This document shows, in pieces, positions 44,243-52,987 of a stretch of DNA of 64,000 bases. A program made the translations under genes and the position numbers. Numbering within the stretch: the stretch's first letter is position 1; each line of letters starts with the position of its first letter. Source of the DNA: an uncultured Methanobrevibacter sp. (GTDB lineage Archaea; Methanobacteriota; Methanobacteria; Methanobacteriales; Methanobacteriaceae). The stretch spans positions 35,596 to 99,595 of the forward strand of contig NZ_OMWA01000006.1 in NCBI RefSeq assembly GCF_900314615.1. Direction: 5' to 3'. The notes beneath the pieces were generated by a model. That model saw only the letters and a list, made by a program, of their open reading frames with translations, was not told the DNA's origin and ran no database searches.

Positions 44243-44315
44243 GGCCGGGGCCGAGATTCGAACCCGAGTCCCGGGATCCACAGTCCCGGAGGATGACCAC
44301 CTACCCTACCCCGGC
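44243..44315 (-). tRNA. tRNA-His (GTG)
   Basis: Acceptor GCCGGGG/CCCCGGC, anticodon loop CTGTGGA on a CGGGA stem, T-arm CGGGTTCGAATCTCG and discriminator C73, as expected for histidine. The base before position 1 is T, so the extra G-1 is not encoded. No CCA is encoded. Confidence 0.93.
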
Positions 44316-44343
44316 ATGATAGTATATAAAAAAATTGTTAAAG

Positions 44344-44426
44344 TGCGGGAGCAGGGATTCGAACCCTGGAAGACCTGCGTCAACAGGTCCTAAGCCTGTC
44401 CCCTTTGGCCTCTCGGGCACCCCCGC
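44344..44426 (-). tRNA. tRNA-Leu (TAG)
   Basis: An 83-nt class II tRNA with acceptor GCGGGGG/CTCCCGC, anticodon loop CTTAGGA (TAG) on an ACAGG/CCTGT stem and a long variable arm (TGACGCAGGTCTT). Discriminator A, no encoded CCA. Confidence 0.93.
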
Positions 44427-44484
44427 TTATAAAAAAAACAAAGGATACGTAGAAACCATGAAAAATCTTAACAAATTTTTAAAA

Positions 44485-44559
44485 TGCTCCGGCCGGGATT
44501 TGAACCCGAGTCTTCGGCTCGAAAGGCCGAAATGATTGGCCGGACTACACCACCGGAGC
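44485..44559 (-). tRNA. tRNA-Glu (TTC)
   Basis: 75 nt; acceptor GCTCCGG/CCGGAGC, anticodon loop CTTTCGA on a TCGGC/GCCGA stem, T-arm TTCAAAT. No CCA is encoded. Confidence 0.93.
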
Positions 44560-44587
44560 AAACAAATACATATTTTTTTAATTAACA

Positions 44588-44661
44588 TGGGCCCAATGGG
44601 CTTCGAACCCATGACCTTCCGGTTATGAGCCGGACGCTCTACCTGGCTAAGCTATGGGCCC
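44588..44661 (-). tRNA. tRNA with CAT anticodon (Met elongator or Ile2)
   Basis: 74 nt; acceptor GGGCCCA/TGGGCCC and anticodon loop CTCATAA on a TCCGG/CCGGA stem. The first pair is G-C, so it is not an archaeal initiator. The GGGCCC acceptor resembles isoleucine tRNAs, so it may be the AUA-reading tRNA-Ile whose C34 is modified to agmatidine; elongator Met is the alternative. No CCA encoded. Confidence 0.88.
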
Positions 44662-44669
44662 AATTCAAG

Positions 44670-44742
<73 letters not shown>

Positions 44743-45075
44743 ATAAGATACCCATCGAACTTAACCAAATAAAACCCATGTTTAAAAATCAAAAGACTTT
44801 AAACAGTAATTATGATTATGACTTTAATCATATATAAAGCTTTTGGTATTTTGTAATTTTAACAAAAAAATTCAAAATTCTATAAAATAATTTACTACGA
44901 ACTAGTATATAAACTTTAAGAAAGTTAGGAAAAAATACCCCCCAAAATTTCAAGAAACAAAAAAAATATATAATAAAATAAATATAAAATAATCATAAAA
45001 GAGACATGAATTATATACCAATACCATAAATTAACCAAAATCAGTCACCATTCATAATAATCAACCAACACTGGA
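44743..45075. other. Gene-free divergent promoter region
   Basis: 333 nt without a gene. Two TATA boxes point outwards: TCATATATAAAGC at 44828-44840 (minus strand, for the tRNA array) and ACTAGTATATAAAC at 44901-44914 (plus strand, for the restriction-like gene, leaving a leader of about 140 nt). The rest is very A-rich and shows no further signal. Confidence 0.55.
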
Positions 45076-47118
45076 ATGTCGAAAATGAAATTAACAATAG
45101 ATTTACTTAAAAAAGAAGCTATTAATTTTTGTAAACGTGAAAGTAATATATCTCACGAAGAATTAGTCGGAATTACAGACGGCAAAGCTGTAGGAACATA
45201 TATAGAACATAAATTTGAAGAATATATTAAAAATAAATATGAAGTTACAATAGGATCTAGTGCAAAAGGAATTGATTTACCAGATGAAAATATAAACACA
45301 GACATCAAAGTTACATCCATTACAAAGCCTCAAAGCTCTTCACCATTTAAAAATCTTGAACAAAAAATTTATGGACTGGGGCATAATCTGTTAATATTCA
45401 TATATGAAAAAACTGACTACAACGATAAATGTTATATTGATTTTAAAAATTGTATCTTCCTTAAATCAGAAAATACAGGAGATTATAATTTAACAAAAGC
45501 ATTACGTGAATTAAACGACTATACCTTTACAGAAGAAGAAATCATGAAAATTCTCAAAAAGACAAATATCCCTGGAGATACTCAAACATTGAAAAATCTT
45601 GCAAAAAAAATTATCTTAAATCCTCCACAACAAGGCTACTTAACAATATCAAACGCTTTTCAGTGGAGATTGAGATATAATAATCTTATACATTTAGAAA
45701 ACAGAACAGATGAAATTTATTCTAATGAAAAAAATACAAATGAAACAAAAACTCCATTATATCTTACAGACAGTATTTTTGAATATTTGAAAAATGATTT
45801 AAAAATACTTCCAGATATCATTATTGAACCAATATTTAAAACAGATAACTTTTTAAAAAGTGCTAATAAAATTTTCCCAAATGCGACCTTTTTTAGGAAA
45901 AATAATAATCAACAACATTCAGATAAAACATATACGTCAACATTTGAATTTAAAATGAATGATGAAAATAGGAATTTGGAATTAGATACTCTTGATAAAG
46001 AAAAATCCTATTTAATCATTGAAAATTGTACTCAAATAAAAAATGTCGAATCATTTAAATTTTCAGATAAAATCATCGAAAAAATTAAAATGATAAAAAA
46101 TAATAATGCAACATTAACATTATTATGTACAAACATTTTTTCTAGAGACATTTTTATAGATTTAATTAAAAATAATGTCCCTTACAGTTTTATAAAACAA
46201 TTAAATTTTAATTTTTCAATTGATAAAAATAATGATATCTGTTTATTAATAATACAATTTGGTGGAAAAGCATTAATAAACAAAATTTGTGAAGTTTCAG
46301 AAATTTCAAATCCATCTAAAGTAATCAGAAAGTTCGGATTTGTAAAAAACCTATTTTATTTAGATATTGACAACATTACAAAAATTGATGGCAAATGTCC
46401 AGTTGAATGGAAAAACGGTATAAAACATGATTGTTCCAAAATAATGGAACTGACACAGGAAAATAAACAATTATTTAATAAGAATAATGAAAAAGTTTTT
46501 ATTGAAAACACTTTATTATACCCCTTTTTAAAAGGAAGTCAACTTAAAGAACCAATAATCAATAAAACATCCAAATATACCATAGTTACTCAAGAAAAAA
46601 TAAAACAGGACACAAACTCCATGAAAAATTATGCTCCAAAAACTTGGCAATATTTACAGGAACATGAAGAGTATTTTGAAAAAAGAAAAAGTGCAATATA
46701 TAAAAATACACCCAAATTTAGTATTTTTGGCATTGGAAAGTATTCTTTTAAAAAATTCAAAGTAGCCATATATGGTTTTAATAAAAAACCTATTTTTTCA
46801 TTAGTATACCATGAAAAACCAGTTATGTTAGATGATACTTGTTATTATTTGCCTTTTGACGATTATGATGAAGCATACCTAACCATGTTAATTTTAAATA
46901 GTTCATTAGTTAGAAAATTCCTTAAAAATATTGTTTTTCTTGATTCTAAAAGACCATTTTCAAAAAAGATATTAAAACGACTCGACATCGGCAAATGTTT
47001 AAAATATTTATCTTTCAGTGACTTAACTGAAACTGAAAAAAAATTAGGCCTTGATAACTATATCAGTCTTAAAAAATTTAGTGAATATGAGAAGAAATAT
47101 ATTGAAAAAAAAGTTTGA
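45076..47118 (+). CDS. Type II restriction endonuclease-like protein with TaqI-type recognition domain
   Basis: 680 residues, very AT-rich. The N-terminus has a PD-(D/E)XK-like layout: E44 in TYIEHKFEEYI, D67 in AKGIDLPDEN and D76-I-K78 in NTDIKVTS, then SSSPFKNLEQKIYGLG and GYLTISNAFQWRLRY. Residues about 480-660 resemble the TaqI/type IIG specificity domain: LLYPFLKGSQLK, WQYLQEHEEYFEKRKSAIY, FSIFGIGKYSFKKFKVAIYG, DDTCYYLPF and MLILNSSL. The central part lacks the SAM-binding and NPPY motifs of a methylase. No methyltransferase gene is in the window. The ribosome site is weak. Probably an acquired restriction enzyme; recognition site unknown. Confidence 0.72.
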   Translation: MSKMKLTIDLLKKEAINFCKRESNISHEELVGITDGKAVGTYIEHKFEEYIKNKYEVTIGSSAKGIDLPDENINTDIKVTSITKPQSSSPFKNLEQKIYGLGHNLLIFIYEKTDYNDKCYIDFKNCIFLKSENTGDYNLTKALRELNDYTFTEEEIMKILKKTNIPGDTQTLKNLAKKIILNPPQQGYLTISNAFQWRLRYNNLIHLENRTDEIYSNEKNTNETKTPLYLTDSIFEYLKNDLKILPDIIIEPIFKTDNFLKSANKIFPNATFFRKNNNQQHSDKTYTSTFEFKMNDENRNLELDTLDKEKSYLIIENCTQIKNVESFKFSDKIIEKIKMIKNNNATLTLLCTNIFSRDIFIDLIKNNVPYSFIKQLNFNFSIDKNNDICLLIIQFGGKALINKICEVSEISNPSKVIRKFGFVKNLFYLDIDNITKIDGKCPVEWKNGIKHDCSKIMELTQENKQLFNKNNEKVFIENTLLYPFLKGSQLKEPIINKTSKYTIVTQEKIKQDTNSMKNYAPKTWQYLQEHEEYFEKRKSAIYKNTPKFSIFGIGKYSFKKFKVAIYGFNKKPIFSLVYHEKPVMLDDTCYYLPFDDYDEAYLTMLILNSSLVRKFLKNIVFLDSKRPFSKKILKRLDIGKCLKYLSFSDLTETEKKLGLDNYISLKKFSEYEKKYIEKKV

Positions 47119-47130
47119 CAACAATTCAAA

Positions 47131-47141
47131 CTTATATAAAC
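47131..47141 (+). promoter_or_regulatory. TATA box for the radical SAM gene
   Basis: CTTATATAAAC begins 32 nt before the ATG at 47163. Predicted transcription start coincides with the ATG, so the message would be leaderless; no ribosome site is present. Confidence 0.55.
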
Positions 47142-47162
47142 TTTAAAAAACTATATAAAACC

Positions 47163-48143
47163 ATGGACTCTAACATATTTGACTTAATAAAAGATGCCAA
47201 TGATATCACTTTAAAAAAACATGGAAATCTGATTACTCTTGAAAGAGCAGTATTCTTATCATGGTGGTGTGATAAGGGAGACTGTGCTTTTTGTTACATG
47301 TCAACACAGAAAGAAAAGATAAAAGATCCAAAAAAGGCCAGACGAAACATCAGCAACATTTATGCTGAAGCTGAAATGTGCAAACGTCTGGATTGGAATA
47401 TTGAATTTCTATCCGGAGGATATGAATCTTTCACAACTCAGGAAATTAAAGAAATTGCCACTACAATTAAAAATATCACTGGCGACGGAGTCTGGTTAAA
47501 TACTGGAATTACAGAGGAATTAAATGAATACGGCTCTGAAATTAAAGGAATAACAGGTGCAGTTGAAGTGGCAAATCCGCAGATTCATGAAAAAGTCTGT
47601 CCTTCCAAAAAACTTGATGATATAAGCAATATGTTAGATGTTGCCGGAGATTTAGGTTTTAAAAAAGCGATTACAATAATATTAGGTCTTGGAGAAACCC
47701 TAGATGATGTCCAATACATTATAGATTATATTAAAGATCATAAAATTGACAGAGTAATATTTTATTCCTTAAATCCTCACAAGGAAACAATTTATGCGAA
47801 CTCCTCACAGCCGGCATCTCTTTACTATGCCCAGGTTGTAGCTCAGGTAAGACTGGCTTTCCCCGATATTGAAATTATTTGCGGAACCTGGATAGATAAT
47901 TTAGCCAATATAGGAATATTGATTTTAAGCGGAGCTAACGGAATTACGAAATTCCCATTGTTCAAGATGTTTGGAACCAAATACGGAAAAAGAGTTGAAG
48001 AAGAAGTCAAATGGGCAGGCCGTGATTTAAAAGGAACATTCACTGATAAAGACATGTTAGGACCTCAGAAAAGTGAAGTTTCACCGGAACTTGATAAATT
48101 CATTAAAAGGTATATTAAAGAATCTTTAAAGAACAAATATTAG
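47163..48143 (+). CDS. Radical SAM protein (BioB/HmdB-like)
   Basis: A 326-residue radical SAM enzyme. The cluster motif is WCDKGDCAFCYMS, cysteines 36, 41 and 44, that is CX4CX2C rather than CX3CX2C. FLSGGYES provides the GGE-like motif; HEKVCPSKKLDDISNML and IILGLGETLDDVQ resemble the biotin synthase/HmdB lineage. The reaction is unknown. The frame extends upstream to a TTG inside the previous gene, but a TATA box in that stretch favours the ATG at 47163. Confidence 0.82.
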   Translation: MDSNIFDLIKDANDITLKKHGNLITLERAVFLSWWCDKGDCAFCYMSTQKEKIKDPKKARRNISNIYAEAEMCKRLDWNIEFLSGGYESFTTQEIKEIATTIKNITGDGVWLNTGITEELNEYGSEIKGITGAVEVANPQIHEKVCPSKKLDDISNMLDVAGDLGFKKAITIILGLGETLDDVQYIIDYIKDHKIDRVIFYSLNPHKETIYANSSQPASLYYAQVVAQVRLAFPDIEIICGTWIDNLANIGILILSGANGITKFPLFKMFGTKYGKRVEEEVKWAGRDLKGTFTDKDMLGPQKSEVSPELDKFIKRYIKESLKNKY

Positions 48144-48157
48144 ATTTACGTGATAAC

Positions 48158-49474
48158 ATGCTATTTTACATATTAAAAGAAAAAGGAAATATTAAAAAGG
48201 CTTATAAAATCTATAAAGCTTCTAAAAAAATTAAACAGCAAGATTTATTTAGCCCTGAATTTTACCTGAAAAAATATCCTAATATTAAAGATGCAAGAAT
48301 AAGTCCTTTAAATCATTATTTGTATCATGGTTACAAGGAAGGAAAACAGCCTGGAAAATTATTTGACAACGATTATTATTTAAAGCAAAACCCTGACGTG
48401 AAGGAATCCGGAGAAAACCCTCTAGTCCATTATGTTTTGTACGGGAAAAGAGAAGGCAGACTTCCAATTAAACGCTCCAATAACAAAGAAGTTAATAAAT
48501 TAAATAAAAGAATCAAAAACTACAAAAAAATAATTGATCGACAAGACCGCCAAATAAAAAGACTACAAAAAAATGTCACCAACCAGTTCTCAATTCTGGA
48601 GGCATATAATAAATTATTTAATGATTTATATATTTTTCACGAAACATTCCCTAAAGGACCTTTAAAAGACATTCAGGAGTTATGTATAGAACTGTTATTG
48701 TTTTTTGATAAGGTTTGTGAAAAATATGACATACCTTACTGGCTAGATTATGGAACTTTACTCGGGCCAGTCCGTCATGGCGGATTTCTGCCTTGGGATG
48801 ATGACATTGATTTGGGAATGTTAAAGAATGATTTTGACAGATTTATTGAAGTCATGAACAAAGAAATTAAGGAATATGGCCTGGATGACGTCATAACAAT
48901 TCTTGAAAAAAAGAAATATGATGATGCTATTACAGGATTTATCCAAGTGATATATACCGGTAAAATAAAACAGCCTAATATGTTGGCCTGTCTGGACATA
49001 CTCCCATATAGCCATTTGGAAAATAAAGATAACCTTCCTAAAGAGGAATTGAAAAATAAGATATCAGACCAAATTGAAATAACACAAAAAGAATTCTTAG
49101 AAAAAGAACTCTTTAAAAAATCACCAATGAACGCTTATGAAAAACTCAATGAAATAGTTGGAATAGTTCCTCATGAATCAGATTATATTATCCCATCTTC
49201 AATGAATTTAAGGCCAAACAGAATAAGAATTTACAAAAATGAAGAGATGTTCCCCCTTAAAAGAATGAAATTTGAACAACATGAGTTCTTAGCTGCAAAT
49301 AATGAAAAAGAATATCTGAAAATGACCTATGGTGAAAATTATATGACAATGCCGAAAAAAATTAAGATTCATGGAAGAATGCCCGCTTTAATAAAAATTC
49401 ACGGCGACAACTTACACGAAATATTTGTAGAATCCATCGAAAAAATGAAAAAAATCAATGAAAATTTTAATTAA
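48158..49474 (+). CDS. LicD-family phosphotransferase with N-terminal repeats
   Basis: A 438-residue protein. Two repeats of about 38 residues occur at 28-105 (FYLKKYP...HYLYHGYKEGK and YYLKQNPDVK...HYVLYGKREGR), then a coiled coil and a LicD domain from about 175: YWLDYGTLLGPVRHGGFLPW followed by DDDIDLGM, the nucleotidyltransferase-like catalytic site. LicD proteins move phosphocholine or a similar phospho-group onto surface polymers. The gene may be cotranscribed with the radical SAM gene (14 nt gap). Confidence 0.87.
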   Translation: MLFYILKEKGNIKKAYKIYKASKKIKQQDLFSPEFYLKKYPNIKDARISPLNHYLYHGYKEGKQPGKLFDNDYYLKQNPDVKESGENPLVHYVLYGKREGRLPIKRSNNKEVNKLNKRIKNYKKIIDRQDRQIKRLQKNVTNQFSILEAYNKLFNDLYIFHETFPKGPLKDIQELCIELLLFFDKVCEKYDIPYWLDYGTLLGPVRHGGFLPWDDDIDLGMLKNDFDRFIEVMNKEIKEYGLDDVITILEKKKYDDAITGFIQVIYTGKIKQPNMLACLDILPYSHLENKDNLPKEELKNKISDQIEITQKEFLEKELFKKSPMNAYEKLNEIVGIVPHESDYIIPSSMNLRPNRIRIYKNEEMFPLKRMKFEQHEFLAANNEKEYLKMTYGENYMTMPKKIKIHGRMPALIKIHGDNLHEIFVESIEKMKKINENFN

Positions 49475-49711
49475 AATGCAGTTAATCTAAAATCATTTAA
49501 ATTATTTTAATGCGAATTAATATCATACATTATGATAATTAAATGGTAATTAATGCTTAAAAATATCAACCACCATCATTTAAATCTTTAAAATTAATTT
49601 AACATGAAAATATCAAGTATTTAAGAACTTGTATTTTAAAAATGTTTATAAAGTTAATAAAACTAATATTATAATAATATAAAAATTAGCCTAGTATATG
49701 GAGGAATTATT

Positions 49712-51082
49712 ATTAGTGATGATGTCGATATGATGTGTGGACTTGAAATCCACGTACAACTAGAAACCGAATCAAAATTATTCTGTGACTGTCCAACAAA
49801 TTATCAGGAAGCGCCAATCAATACAAATATCTGTCCAGTTTGTTTAAACCAGCCTGGTGCAAAACCACACCCTACAAATGAAAAGGCACTGGAAAATGCT
49901 TTAATGATCGCATTAATGCTAAACTGTGAAATAGATCAAGGCGTTACCTACTTCATGAGAAAACATTATGATTATCCTGATTTGCCATCAGGTTACCAAA
50001 GAACATCCGTACCTATCGGAATAAACGGGGAATTAAACGGAATTAGAATTAGAGAAATTCACGTGGAAGAAGACCCTGGTCAATTTAAACCTGACAGAGG
50101 TACCGTTAACTTCAACCGTTCAGGTATTCCTTTAGTTGAAATTGTTACCGAACCAGACATAAAATCTCCGGAAGAAGCAAGAAACTTCTTAAACGAATTA
50201 ATTCGTGTATTGCAATATAGTGGAGGGGCTCGTGGTGAAGGTACAATGAGAGCTGACGTAAACATCTCCATTAACGGAGGAAACAGAGTTGAAATGAAAA
50301 ACGTTAACTCCATCAAAGGTGCTTACAGAGCTTTAATCTTTGAACGTAACAGACAAAAAAGGAATCTTGAAAGAGGAGTAGAAACCAAACAGGAAACTCG
50401 TGCATATGTAGAAAGTCAGATGATTACAACTGCAATGAGATTAAAAGAAGATGCAGACGATTACAGATTTATCACTGACCCGGACTTACCTCCAATGCAA
50501 ATTTCTGATGAAACAATACAAAAAGTTTTAGACACCATGCCTGAAGCTCCTCACAATAAAGTAAAAAGATTCGTTAAAGATTACAATATTGATGAAGAGA
50601 CTGCAAAAGTTTTAACATCAGAACTTGACTTAGCAATATCTTATGAAGAAGTAGTTAAAGAAATTGACCCTGTATTTGCAGCAAAATGGATGAGAGATGA
50701 ACTTAAAAGAGTATTAACATATAACAAATTAGATTTCGCAAGCAGTGAAATAAGTGTTGAAAGTCTTATTGAATTATTAAACATGATACAATCCAAAGAG
50801 ATTACTGTTAAAGCGGGCCAAAGAATCATTGAACAAATGCCTAACAATGAAAAATCTCCTAAAGCAATTGCAGAAGAATTAGGATTGCTTGGTGTTGTAA
50901 AAGATGATGAAATATTAGCTGCTGTAAAACAGGCTATTGAAGAGAATCCTAAAGCTGTTGATGACTACTTATCCGGTCAGAAAGCTTCAATCAATTTCTT
51001 AGTAGGGCAAGTAATGAGATTAACCCGTGGAAAAGCTGATCCTGGTGAAACTGTAAAACTATTAAAAGAAAATATTGAATAG
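49712..51082 (+). CDS. gatB: Aspartyl/glutamyl-tRNA amidotransferase subunit B
   Basis: GatB of the tRNA-dependent amidotransferase that makes Asn-tRNA or Gln-tRNA. Family marks: MCGLEIHVQLETESKLFC, CPVCLNQPGAKP (zinc cysteines), YDYPDLPSGYQRT and RADVNISI; the C-terminal YqeY-like tail ends at KGADP-like RGKADPGET. The first ATG at 49730 is 25 nt from a perfect GGAGGA site, too far. An in-frame ATT at 49712-49714 lies 7 nt after GGAGG and adds ISDDVD; it is the preferred start. TATA-like TTTATAAAG lies at about 49643. Confidence 0.92.
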   Translation: MSDDVDMMCGLEIHVQLETESKLFCDCPTNYQEAPINTNICPVCLNQPGAKPHPTNEKALENALMIALMLNCEIDQGVTYFMRKHYDYPDLPSGYQRTSVPIGINGELNGIRIREIHVEEDPGQFKPDRGTVNFNRSGIPLVEIVTEPDIKSPEEARNFLNELIRVLQYSGGARGEGTMRADVNISINGGNRVEMKNVNSIKGAYRALIFERNRQKRNLERGVETKQETRAYVESQMITTAMRLKEDADDYRFITDPDLPPMQISDETIQKVLDTMPEAPHNKVKRFVKDYNIDEETAKVLTSELDLAISYEEVVKEIDPVFAAKWMRDELKRVLTYNKLDFASSEISVESLIELLNMIQSKEITVKAGQRIIEQMPNNEKSPKAIAEELGLLGVVKDDEILAAVKQAIEENPKAVDDYLSGQKASINFLVGQVMRLTRGKADPGETVKLLKENIE

Positions 51083-51091
51083 GTGATGAAG

Positions 51092-51898
51092 ATGGCTGGA
51101 AAAAAATCATTTGTGAAAGATTATATGACAGAAAATGTTATCAGTGTTTCTCCAGACACTCCTACTGACCATATCATCGATTTAATGAAAGAAAGTCATC
51201 ACAACAGTTACCCAGTAGTGAAAGATGGAAAATTAGTTGGAATGGTAACCGCATTCGACATTGTTGCTAAAAAATGGCATGATACCGTTTCAGGAATAAT
51301 GACTACAAGTTTAGTTGTAGCAAATCAAGATTTATCAATCAACGATGCATCTAGAGTCATGTTTAGAAGAGGCATATCCCGTATGCCTGTTGTTGATGAA
51401 ACCGGAAAGCTTGTGGGAATCATAACCAACACAGACATGGTCCGTTCCCACATTGAAAGATCAACACCTAACAAAGTGGAATACTTCAAAAAGACTTTGG
51501 AACAATTATACGGCATCCACACAGTATTAAAACACATGGATGTGGAAACCAATAAATTAAGACCAACACAGGATAGAGTTTATGCTGATGAGCTTGAAGG
51601 AAGAGCTTATGAGCTGGAAAAAGGACTGGCTGAACCGGCAATTGTTGTTAAAACCGGAGACAGATGGATTCTGGTTGACGGACACCACAGAGCAGTAGCA
51701 TCCGCACAAAGAGGATATGAAACTGTCGATTCATATGTAATTGATTTAGGCCAGGACATTAAGTTAGGAATGGAAAAAACTGCAGATAAAGCAGGAATAA
51801 AAACATTTGATGATATTGAAATCATTGATGATGATAAACATCCATTAATTGCACTTACAGAAAGTTTACAAGACCAAGAATCACATGGAGATGATTAA
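51092..51898 (+). CDS. CBS-pair protein with ParB-like domain
   Basis: A 268-residue fusion. Two CBS repeats (about 6-60 and 65-120; LVGMVTAFDIV, LVGIITNTDMV) are followed by a ParB/Sulfiredoxin-like domain from about 135, with PAIVVKTGDRWILVDGHHR carrying the GHHR phosphate-binding motif. It may be a nucleotide-controlled NTPase or kinase-like enzyme. The ATG at 51092 follows AGGTGATG, which overlaps the gatB stop; so it is coupled to gatB. Confidence 0.82.
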   Translation: MAGKKSFVKDYMTENVISVSPDTPTDHIIDLMKESHHNSYPVVKDGKLVGMVTAFDIVAKKWHDTVSGIMTTSLVVANQDLSINDASRVMFRRGISRMPVVDETGKLVGIITNTDMVRSHIERSTPNKVEYFKKTLEQLYGIHTVLKHMDVETNKLRPTQDRVYADELEGRAYELEKGLAEPAIVVKTGDRWILVDGHHRAVASAQRGYETVDSYVIDLGQDIKLGMEKTADKAGIKTFDDIEIIDDDKHPLIALTESLQDQESHGDD

Positions 51899-52189
51899 GT
51901 GGCTGATGAAAAAGTTATAAGGGAAGTCTACAAAGTTTTGGAGTCAAGACGAGACAAACCTATAGATTCATACACTTCAAAAATAATGCAGGACAGCGAT
52001 AAAAAAGCTGAAGACAAGATTCTTGAAAAAATTGCAGAAGAAGCAGGAGAAGTATTAATAGCTGCAAAAAATGATGAAAATCTTGTATATGAATCTGTTG
52101 ATTTAATATTCCATACTTTATTGATTTTAGTATACAAAGGCATTGAAATCGATGAAATTTTCGAAGAGTTTGCCAGAAGAAGAAAATAA
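51899..52189 (+). CDS. hisE: Phosphoribosyl-ATP pyrophosphatase
   Basis: Removes pyrophosphate from phosphoribosyl-ATP, step 2 of histidine synthesis. A 96-residue all-helical MazG-like enzyme: DSYTSKIMQ, ILEKIAEEAGEVLIAAK and VYESVDLIFHTLLIL carry the metal-binding acids (EExxE and D). It starts with GTG directly after the stop of the previous gene, with GGAG upstream. Confidence 0.93.
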   Translation: MADEKVIREVYKVLESRRDKPIDSYTSKIMQDSDKKAEDKILEKIAEEAGEVLIAAKNDENLVYESVDLIFHTLLILVYKGIEIDEIFEEFARRRK

Positions 52190-52205
52190 TTTTATAGGTT
52201 AAAAA

Positions 52206-52973
52206 ATGTTTGATACTTATTCGGAAAAAAAGTTTTTATTAAAACAACTTGTTAAAAGAGATTTGACTTCAAAATATAAAGACTCAGTACTGGGTATTGC
52301 ATGGAGTTTTTTAAATCCTCTTTTAATCATGATTGTATTTACAGCGATATTTTCAATGATTTTTGGACGTCAGATTGAAAATTATCCAGTTTATTTCTTA
52401 TCCGGAAGAGTAATCTACGATTTATTTAAAGCAGGGACAACAGGTGCTATGAAATCAGTGAAAGCGAATTCATCAATCCTCAAAAAGGTTTATGTCCCAA
52501 GATACATGTTTGCCGTGAGTAAAGTATGCTATGAATTAATTAATTTCCTGATTACATTAATTATTTTAGCAGGAGTAATGTTCGTTACAGGAGCTGAATT
52601 CCATTTAACAAGTTTTTTAGCAATAATACCAATATTTTTCCTAATATTATTAATATTCGGAATCGGGTTAATTCTAGCTGTAGCAAATACTTATTTCACA
52701 GATGTAGGTTATTTATACAATGTATTTACATTAATTCTGATGTATGCTTCAGCATTGTTTTATCCAATTGAGATTGTGCCTACAACTGTCCAGAAGATAT
52801 TTACATTAAACCCTATTTACAGCGCAATAACCAGTTTTAGAGAATGTGTTGTCTTTGGAGTATTTCCAAATATGAACTCAATTTTATATCTTGCAACCTT
52901 TTCTATAACCTTTTTTGCGGCAGGAATAATCATATTTAGTATTTATCAAAATAAATTAACATTAGAATTGTAG
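52206..52973 (+). CDS. ABC-2 polysaccharide/teichoic-acid-type export permease
   Basis: A 255-residue membrane protein with six helices of the Wzm/TagG type. It starts LLKQLVKRDLTSKYKDSVLGIAWSFLNPLL, the family hallmark, and has SAITSFRECVVFG near the end. With the ATPase gene 15 nt downstream it should form an exporter for a lipid-linked surface polymer. Confidence 0.9.
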   Translation: MFDTYSEKKFLLKQLVKRDLTSKYKDSVLGIAWSFLNPLLIMIVFTAIFSMIFGRQIENYPVYFLSGRVIYDLFKAGTTGAMKSVKANSSILKKVYVPRYMFAVSKVCYELINFLITLIILAGVMFVTGAEFHLTSFLAIIPIFFLILLIFGIGLILAVANTYFTDVGYLYNVFTLILMYASALFYPIEIVPTTVQKIFTLNPIYSAITSFRECVVFGVFPNMNSILYLATFSITFFAAGIIIFSIYQNKLTLEL

Positions 52974-52987
52974 AATTAGGTTTTATT

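Noticed and set aside
44335..44612. Two small frames over tRNA genes, with SRDSNPGRP-like peptides
   Set aside because: Such peptides are the usual artefacts of translating conserved tRNA T-arms.
45601..45660. NPPQQG in the restriction-like protein as a methylase NPPY motif
   Set aside because: It is not followed by an aromatic residue, no SAM-binding FxGxG motif precedes it, and the segment is part of a conserved GYLTISNAFQWR stretch.
47115..47162. Upstream TTG start for the radical SAM gene
   Set aside because: A TATA box lies inside this stretch, there is no ribosome site, and the extra residues are not expected for the family.
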